Source: Paguma larvata
Lineage: Eukaryota > Chordata > Mammalia > Carnivora > Viverridae
NCBI GenBank assembly: GCA_030068075.1
Contig: CM057825.1
Location: 82,661,123 to 82,725,122, forward strand
Direction of reading: 5' to 3'
DNA length: 64,000 bases
A model generated the notes under the pieces. That model had not been told where the DNA came from, made no database searches, and saw only the letters and a program-made list of their open reading frames with translations. Positions 56,658-64,000 of this stretch are shown here, piece after piece. Position 1 is the first letter of the stretch. Each line of letters begins with the position of its first letter. A program made the position numbers and the translations under genes.

Positions 56658-58274
56658 ATCCTCTTGGTCATTTCTGACAAGAAGTGAGCAGGTCAAAACT
56701 GCGTCTGAGATGACTATACATAAATATCTCTCTTAGTCGGATATCTCAAAGCTACACATTTAGAGTCTGATAAAAGTTCATTTTGGTGAAAACCTTTTTT
56801 TTTTTCCCAAATGACTGGTAAAACTTCAGTCTTTTGTAAGACCACAATATTAGTATTTAATAGAAAAAAATAAAAACTTGGTATATGATTGGTCTTGAAC
56901 TGAGCTACATTATGAGAAGAAAGAGTTAAGAAGAACAAAACCCCAAAGATAATATTATAAAGGCTTTCCACAGTTATCAGACAAATGGAGAACAGGAGTA
57001 AAAGAGGACAAGCATGGAGAAAAATGTTCCCTTTCCCAAAAGCTCTTTTTGAAAATTACTTGGAGACTTAGAGACTCTGTTGACTTTAATTAAGTGCTTA
57101 TTAGATTGACAAACTTTTTAAAAAAGTGATCCAGCCTGCCATGTGGGTTTTCAGATGCTCTCCCGGCTTTTCCCCTAAATTACTTTAGAACCCTTTCAGA
57201 ATAACTTGTTTATGCAAGGGAAATTACTCATAACCCTTTAAAGAATTCAGATAGATTTTTATGTCCTGTGGTTACTGCTTTATTATTTTTACACAGTTTT
57301 ATAATTTTCACTGAAATCTCTTAACTCCTCCATGCAAAGTCAAAGTCTTCTTAAATAGGACTTAATTCCTCTGGTACCAGCAGGGAAATAACTTATAATC
57401 TTTGCAATCTCCAGAGTCAGATGTCAACTCAGACATAATTGAATAGGTAAAGTCCTGGAGGCTGGGGCCATCCCCAAACAAACAACTGAACAGTTCTTCC
57501 AACCATCCATTTCGACAGGGACAAAATAAGTTAAATTGGTTATTTGTTACTGTGTGGACACATTACTACTACCTTGTGATTGAATGTTTTACTTTTAAAA
57601 TGAATTCCATAAATTGTCTTAGTCTCAGTTTACCAGAGTGCTAGGAAACCTTACAAGAAACCTTGGAAGGATCACCACTGGGACACCATTCCCGGTCAGT
57701 TGTAAAAATGGCTAGTTGTAAACAAAATTAGTTTAAAAAAATTAACATTCATTTACTATCATAGTGATTGCCTTTCCTGATTCTTCTTTTCTTGTTTTAT
57801 ACTTCTCTTCATTTGTTATAGTATTAAAATTTGGAGTAATCATTAATATTAAAGGAGAATTACTTAAAAAATAGGCCTTAGAAACCAGAAAATGTATTGA
57901 CAGTTACCTATTTTATACACACTGCTTTTAGATCTTTGGCTAATATCAACATCAGTGTATTACTGAAGTGTTTCAACAGACTGAAAGTTATACCTGAATT
58001 CATGTTGCTTATTATAGCTATCACTAGTGGTATAATGCCTTTGCCTGGTTACATGGTTATGATTGTTTTTATTATTTATCATTTAGATTCAAATTCAGAA
58101 CTATGAGACTCCTAGTAAAGATAGGAAAAATTATGTTGAAATTTAAAAATGGGGAGAATAAATAATGAATATCCTTAAAACATGACTAAAATGATCTATA
58201 CTATATCTGCAACTTACATTAATGAATCTGATCGAAATTCCTCTAGTACATCTGAAACACTGTCCGGTATTTCA
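56658..58274. other. Single-copy AT-rich DNA, no gene seen
   Basis: Short hydrophobic frame at 57897-58106 (+) and a minus frame at 56971-56714 are unsupported. No repeats recognised. Confidence 0.5.
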
Positions 58275-58900
58275 GCAAAACAATGCTAATGAAGCTAGAA
58301 TGAGATACTATTTCACATCAGCTAGAATGACTAACGTATAAAACACTGACAACAACAAAGGTTGGTAAGCATGTGGAACAAATAAAGCTTTCATATATTA
58401 TCGATAGGAGTGTAAGATGCACAACCACATAGGAAAAGTGAAAGTAGATTCTCACAGTTAGTTATGCGTGTATCTGCTCTATGAACCATACCACGCCTAG
58501 GTATTTACTAAGAGAACTGAAAGCATACATCTTCAGATAGATTTGTTCCAAGAATGTACTATAACAGCTGTATTCCAGTTCCAAACTGGAAACAATAAAA
58601 ACGCCTATCAAGGGAATAGATAAATCGGGGTCAATTCATATAATTAGAACCTATAAAAAAAGAGCATAAATAGAACTAACTGGAAGGGGCATGAGGATGC
58701 ACTCTGCGGTGGTGGAAATGTTCTTGATTTATGATTGGGTAGTGGTTATATGTGTATATGCATTTATCCACTATGCCTCGAATTGTACTGTTAGGTGTAT
58801 TAACTAATTTTATTAACTCACTGAATTGTATATGTATGATCTGTAAAATTATTCAGATATACAATTTAACCTCAATTCTTAAAAATATTAAAAATAAAGT
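58275..58900 (+). mobile_element. LINE-1 3-prime end relic
   Basis: Sense reading: 'gaatgagatactatttcaca', 'ctgacaacaacaaaggttgg', 'aggagtgtaagatgcacaac', 'aagagaactgaaagcataca', 'aactggaaacaataaaaacg', 'gtggtggaaatgttcttgat', 'gaattgtatatgtatgatct'. This is the end of ORF2 and the 3-prime UTR of an old L1, with stops throughout. Confidence 0.88.
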
Positions 58901-58991
58901 AATTATGATATCCACTTTGGCTTTTTGCGTATTAGAAATAAAGACTCTCAATATCCATTGTGCTAAAAAATGCTTTTTAAAAAGTAATCTT

Positions 58992-59192
58992 GCAGTGCCT
59001 GGGTGGCTCAGTTGGCTAAGCATCGGACTCTGCATTTCGGCTCAGGTCATGATGTCACAGTTCCAGAGTTGAAGCCTGCATAGGGCTCTTCATTGACCAT
59101 GTAGACCCGCTTGGGATTCTCTCTCTCTCCCTCTCTCTGCCCTACCTCTGCTCATGCTCTCTCTCAAAATAGAATAAACTTAAAACAAAATA
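58992..59192 (+). mobile_element. CAN SINE, diverged
   Basis: Head 'gcagtgcctgggtggctcag', 'ggctcaggtcatgatgtcac', 'ttgggattctctctctctcc' and tail 'agaataaacttaaaac'. Target duplication aaaaagtaatct on both sides (58979-58990 and about 59194-59205). Confidence 0.95.
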
Positions 59193-59240
59193 AAAAAGTA
59201 ATCTCAGTAAGAATAAGTGTATTATTTATATTAATAAATA

Positions 59241-59450
59241 GGGGTGCCTGGATGGCTCAGTCGTTTGAGCATCCTGACTCTTGATTTCAGCTTAGGTTGT
59301 GATCTCACAGTTTGTGAGTTCAAATCCCGCATCAGGCTCTGTGCCGACAGTACAGAGTCTTCTTGGGATTCTCTGTCTTCCTCTCTCTATCCCTCCCTTG
59401 CTCTCTCTCTCCCTCTCTCTCTCAAAAATAAATAAGCATTAAAAATAAAA
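59241..59450 (+). mobile_element. CAN SINE
   Basis: Head ggggtgcctggatggctcag, 'gcttaggttgtgatctcaca', 'gtgccgacagtacagagtct', CT-rich region, tail 'aaaaataaataagcatt'. Flanks are AT-rich and similar (tatttatattaataaata / tatttataaataaata). Confidence 0.95.
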
Positions 59451-62001
59451 TAAAATATTTATAAATAAATAATTTTAAAGAAGATATATTTGAGAATTCT
59501 AAATATAAGATCAAGGAAGTTTTCTTTATTTGTTTGTTTTAAATAATGCTATAACACAAGGTTAAATTCCAGTCTTATTTTACTCTATTACTCAGTCCTA
59601 ACACCAAACAAGACATAATATATCATTTTAATACAGTTTTCAGCAATCATGTATCTTGTTAACATTACTTAATTTTAACTTACTTATATTATTTAAGTTA
59701 TTTAATTTTAACTTACACTATTTAAGTAATTAACATTATTAATTTTTACTTACTTAACATTAATTTAATTGCATATGGCACAAATTAATTTGTTGAGTGA
59801 CTTAAATGTCTTTATATATTATAAATACAATTAAAATCGGTCTTTATACTTAAAACACTTCTCAAACCATAATCTAAAAGATACATAAATTCAAAATTAG
59901 TTATGATGTTCTATTCTGAACTGAGCACATGATTTAAAAGCTTTTACTGTTTAGATATATGGTGCTTTAAGACTAAAAACTTGGGTAACTCTGGTTGAAT
60001 AGATGGGATTAATTTCTTTTTTGATATTGTTCATTATCTCTGCTTAATCGCTATGCCTTAAATTTTCATTTCCTAAAGGACCCTTGGTGATTTAGTGAGC
60101 AATACATGTAATATTCTATACCTATGGCCAGAAAACTCAGCATCCGGTGCCTAACTTTTGAGACTCCCCATTCCTCATCAAAGATATTGAAATTTCCTTG
60201 TCCTGAACTCATGGCTGTGAGGCAGAACTTCCAACCACAGATCAGATTAGATGTTCATGTGTGTTGCCCCTCCCCATTAATATTTTTTTTTCTTGACGGA
60301 GGCCATCATTGCTTTGGCCCCGGGTATGAACATGTTTTTAGAGGAATTTTCCTTGGTCAGAGATTCTCAGAACCTAATGCATAGATTGCAGTCTTCTATC
60401 TACTTCACAATGTAAGTAATACCACCTAAAGATTACTTTAACAAAACAGCAGCTATCAAGTTGTTTCTGTGATTTGCCAATATCCCTGGTAGGTGGCACC
60501 ACCACGATAATCTCTCCAGAGACTAGCAATCACCCACCCATATTTATGATTTCTTGGTTTGTCTTTGCCAATTCAATTAGGGGCATCTCTGCTTTCAGTC
60601 GATTTGGTCCTTAATGCTTAAGTCCTAAAGCTTCAGTTGAGCCGGCAATTGTGTGCAATTTAGATATGTTCAGGCAAAATTGTAAGTGTATGAGAAACTA
60701 AAAAAATAAAATATTTGAACAAAATGTGAAATTATCAAATATTATGCTTTTCTACAATGAACTCAAATTAGTTGAAGGCAGTTCACATTTAGTTAATATT
60801 TAGTTTTTGCTCACATTTTGGTACCAAATAACTGATTTGACTTTGTGCTTAGCTGATTAGAAACTAATTATTACTGGGTTACCAGGCTTTACAATTCAAT
60901 GCCTCCAGTCAGCTATCAGGATGGCCGAAATAGCCAGATCAACTATTTTGTGGCCCATTATGTTCAACATAGAGCCATGGTCTGAAGGACATGCCAAGTT
61001 TGTGTTTCCTTGCATTAGATGCAAACTGACAAAAAGTTTAGATGAGATTTCTGTACGGACAGCTACCACTGTAGGGAACGGGGTAGAAGGTAGGTAATAG
61101 CTTATACTAACATGCCTGCTAGACAAAAAAGGGCCCGTTTTCCATAATTCACTCAAACTCCAAACAGCAACTTAATTTTCTTTCAGTTTTCAGTTTGAGA
61201 TGCACGGCAGGGATCTCCTCCCCAAGCAAAAGGCAATATGAGGTGAGAAGAAGAGCATGCTGCCAGCACAGGTATAGGCCTGCATAATGGAGCCGTGGCA
61301 CTCAGAAAGAGGCTTTTCATTTTAGCAGCTGTGAGAGCGAGGAAGGAAGCGTAATGAAGACGGTATAATTGAAGTGGGAGAAGGAAACATTAAACATGCA
61401 TCACGAAGAAGACTTTGGGGCTTATCTAATTTGGACTTCCTCATTTGATCAAGCAATAAAATTGCTTGAGAGGTCAAGAGACTCCAAGAAGTTAGCACCT
61501 GAACCTGAATCATGGCAAACCACTGGCTGGATTCTGCAGTCTCTGCAGTAAGATTTTTTTTTTTAATTATGTGAAGCCAAATTGTTCTATTCTGTACTGT
61601 TCTGAGTTTTCTCATTCTCATAGGCATGTTGACTCTGGTATACAGAAACCTGTGACAAGGATGCCCAAACATCTCTCTTTTCTGATGCAGGTGTCTCTTC
61701 ACCACCCCAAATTCCATATCCTACACAGAGAAAGAAAAGAATGAAAACATTTGAAAATATATAACAGAACACAAGGAAATTAAGGACATGAGAAAGGATG
61801 AAAGCAACAAGAAAATATACCAAGATCTAAAGAAAGCAAGAGAGACAGATGATTCCAAAGGAGATTCAATTCAAAGAGCTTAGAGAATCTTACAATCGGA
61901 TTTACACAGGTGATACATGAAGTTAAAATCATGGGGAATTATTTTTAATCGGTGAGGTTAAATAATTTCTCATTTGGACAAAAGTCATGATCACGAATAT
62001 G
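59451..62001. other. Single-copy DNA; AT-rich repeat and possible regulatory parts
   Basis: 59668-59727 is an imperfect tandem pair built on 'ttaattttaacttac' and 'atttaagt'. A CTCF-core-like match (ctggtaggtggcac) is at 60486-60499. 60.95-61.55 kb is non-repetitive, with an octamer-like 'atgcaaac' and several CpGs, and may be conserved. The minus frame 61717-61322 (131 codons) has no recognised motif. No gene supported. Confidence 0.45.
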
Positions 62002-62178
62002 CTTATGATCAACACTTATAAAACAAAATTACAGTTTAAAGATATCTGTTAAATTCTTAGTAAGGAGAAATGCACATAAAATATATATAATAGTTTTCTA
62101 TCAAAGAGTTTAGCTAATTATTTAGATTTCTAACCAATAGGTTTTCTGAACTTGCCAAAGCTTCAACAAGTCTTTGGA
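62002..62178 (+). repeat. Direct-repeat copy 1 (presumed source)
   Basis: 177 bp of AT-rich single-copy sequence beginning cttatgatcaacacttataa. It recurs at 63400-63558 with 3 substitutions and an 18-bp deletion. The flanking DNA here continues as ordinary unique sequence, so this is probably the original. Confidence 0.95.
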
Positions 62179-63290
62179 AAAACAACCAACACAATCGAAT
62201 GCACTGTGGACTTTACTCACATTAGACAACTCCTGAGGCAGGTTTAATAGGAATAAACAAAAGATCTCTAAAGGAAAAAATCATATTTGTGCTTTTACCT
62301 ACGGAAAGCTCATGAGGATAAGAAAGTCACTGTTTATTTTAGGTAGATTCTTATGTCTTTGACTCTATTGATCAATATCAGCCCTGAGTAGGTTACTATG
62401 GGATTGAGGCTCTGCTTGATTCAATAAACCCCAAGTTTCTTAACCCCTCCCATTTTTTTAAAGAAAGGTGAGAAAAATACTTTTAAAAGAAGACTTTATC
62501 CTTTTTTTAATGCCTTGAGAGATTCTTCAGCTATCACTTTAAAGGTATGTGGATGTTTTTGAAATGCATCTTATTCGAATCTAGCCATAGGCTAGAAAAA
62601 CTTAAAATCATTTGTTTAGCCCTAAAAATCAATGTAGAAAAAAAATACGACACTCACGTAGGTACCAAATAAATAAATACTATTTTATGCTGCAACACAT
62701 GTTTAGAAACTAATTTTTTAAGTAAAAAACAGATCACGAGTATAATAACTGAAACTCTGCCCACCTGCGAATTTGCTAATATCCCTATCTCCACGCACAC
62801 GTCTGTGTATTAATTCATTCAATCCACTTTTAAGCCTCTATTGTGCCAGGTTCTGTGTTAAGTATCAGAAATATGTGTTCTTCATATGAGATTGAGGTCT
62901 AACATTCTTGGCACTTTATATATAATTTGATAGGTCTCGTGAGATATAATACCTGAGGACTGAGGATGAGATGATTTTACTTAAAACTCAAAGTCATGAA
63001 CATGTAATTTTTATTTTAAACTATAGAATTAATTAATCAAACTGTTAATTATAATGTTAAGCATATTTTTATTGTATTCTAGTCCTGGGAATTTGGCAAT
63101 CCATGTAGGTGATATAGAATAACAGGAATGTTTAGTCAGAATATCTTTCTCCAAATTATCGTGGGCTAAAACTAACATAATTTTTTCGTTTGTTGAGGAC
63201 TCACTGTGTATCAAACAGTATAATATATCTTATAAATATTGGTGCAACACTTCCCCTTAGCATCTTCAGGCCAGTAGAGAGACCATGCTC
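62179..63290. other. Single-copy DNA with an L2/MIR-type fragment
   Basis: 'attaattcattcaatccact' and 'attgtgccaggttctgtgtt' at about 62808-62860 are the antisense of an L2/MIR 3-prime end. The rest has no recognised features. Confidence 0.45.
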
Positions 63291-64000
63291 ACTACTTTTT
63301 AATAGTTTATTTTCAAATTGGTTTACATATAACACCCAGTGTTCATCCCAACACGTGCCCTCTTTAATGCCCGTTACCCCCTCTCCTCCCTCCCTCACCC
63401 TTATGATCAACACTTATAAAACAAAATTACATTTTAAAGATATCTGTTAAATTCTTAGTAAGGAGAAATGCACATAAAAATCAAAGAGTTTAGCTAATTA
63501 TTTAGATTTCTAACCAATAGGTTTTCTGAACTTACCAAAGCTTCAATAAGTCTTTGGACTTGTTCTTAGTCTTTGAGAGTCTCTTATGTTTTATCTCCCT
63601 CCATCTCTGTGTCTTTTTTTTTTTTCCTTTCCCCTCTTCCCCTCCCCCCTGGTTTTTGCTTAGTCTCTCAAAATCTGCCTATGTGTGGAAACATATGGTA
63701 TCTGTCTTTTTCTGACTGACTTATTTCACTTAACATAGTACCCTCCAGTTCCATCCATGTTGCTACACATGGCCAGATTTCATTTTTACTCATTGCCACG
63801 TAGTAGTCCATTGTATATAAGTACCATAACTTCTTTATCCATTCGTCAGTTGATGGGCGCTTGGTCTCTTTCCATGATTTGGCTATTGTCGAAAGTGCTG
63901 CTCTGAACATTGGGGTACACGTGCCCCTATGCATCAGCTATTTTTAACATTCATAGTTTTATCATTTGCTATAGTTTGTTGATTGCACATACATCAATAA
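63291..64000 (-). mobile_element. Carnivore LINE-1, 3-prime end (runs off the window)
   Basis: The left edge is the element's 3-prime end. It reads antisense 3-prime UTR ('ttcaaattggtttacatata', 'acacccagtgttcatcccaa'). After an inserted patch it continues as UTR and then ORF2: the minus-strand frame 63934-63668 encodes the C-terminal segment of ORF2p with STDEWIKKLWYLYTMDYY. This is the best preserved L1 here and probably a fairly young one. The 5-prime part lies beyond the window. Confidence 0.93.
63400..63558 (+). repeat. Direct-repeat copy 2, inserted in the L1 3-prime UTR
   Basis: 159 bp, about 98 percent identical to 62002-62178 apart from an 18-bp gap (tatatataatagttttct is absent). 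It replaces a short piece of L1 3-prime UTR: the L1 resumes at 'cttgttcttagtctttgaga'. No poly(A) and no obvious target duplication. Confidence 0.93.

Noticed and set aside
61322..61717. 131-codon minus-strand frame
   Set aside because: No familiar protein pattern; surrounding sequence looks non-coding and a plus-strand frame overlaps it.
63668..63934. Minus-strand 88-codon frame as a cellular gene
   Set aside because: It is the C-terminal part of L1 ORF2p (STDEWIKKLWYLYTMDYY pattern), so a mobile-element remnant.

Overview
This window is non-coding mammalian DNA from a cat-family (feliform carnivore) genome. The diagnosis rests on two dozen copies of a tRNA-Lys-derived CAN SINE. Their head reads ggggcgcctgggtggctcag, followed by a 'cttcagctcaggtcatgatctcacgg' type body, a CT-rich region and an AATAAA/A-rich tail. 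That is the felid form rather than the dog or bear form. Base composition is AT-rich and I found no convincing protein-coding gene, no exon set, no intact RNA gene, no operon and no prokaryotic feature. The longest open frames (about 100-144 codons) lie in repeats, in low-complexity sequence or in stop-poor stretches by chance. The window looks like a gene desert or a piece of a very large intron.

Layout. 0-1.5 kb: L2, then an old hAT element split by a SINE and by a second unidentified insertion. 1.6-10.6 kb: mostly single-copy DNA with palindromes, poly-T tracts and two SINEs. 10.6-14.5 kb: a SINE, then a decayed ERVL-type provirus (LTR plus gag-pol relics) carrying two nested SINEs. 14.5-19 kb: single-copy DNA with an L1 ORF2 relic, a MIR and microsatellites. 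19-22.2 kb: L2 pieces in both orientations, an LTR-like block, a MIR and a SINE. 22.7-24.1 kb: an unexplained CpG-richer block. 24.8-26.3 kb: three SINEs, two of them stacked on one target site. 26.7-35 kb: L2, SINEs, an L1 relic, a long CG/CA repeat and single-copy DNA with possible conserved elements. 35.7-39.9 kb: MIR, an internally deleted L1, an opposite-strand L1 5-prime relic and a second stacked SINE pair. 40-48.6 kb: a short tRNA-Lys 5-prime-half retrocopy, SINEs, MIR, L2, L1 and MER5A-like relics. 49.6-53.6 kb: a 1.6 kb L2 relic, a MaLR-like piece and a 5-prime-inverted L1 with a SINE inside it. 54-64 kb: single-copy DNA, MIR, L1, two SINEs, and at the end a carnivore L1 whose 3-prime UTR contains a copied 159-bp patch of sequence from 1.4 kb upstream.

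The most interesting items are therefore records of retrotransposition and repair rather than genes: the tailless tRNA-half insertion (42.42 kb), the templated local duplication inside an L1 (62.00 to 63.40 kb), two independent SINE-on-SINE insertions that reuse the same target site (25.8 and 39.5 kb), and the twin-primed L1 (52.9-53.6 kb). Family names for old repeats are from memory of consensus features, not from a database search. Boundaries of SINEs with target-site duplications (TSDs) are good to a few bases; those of ancient repeats are approximate.
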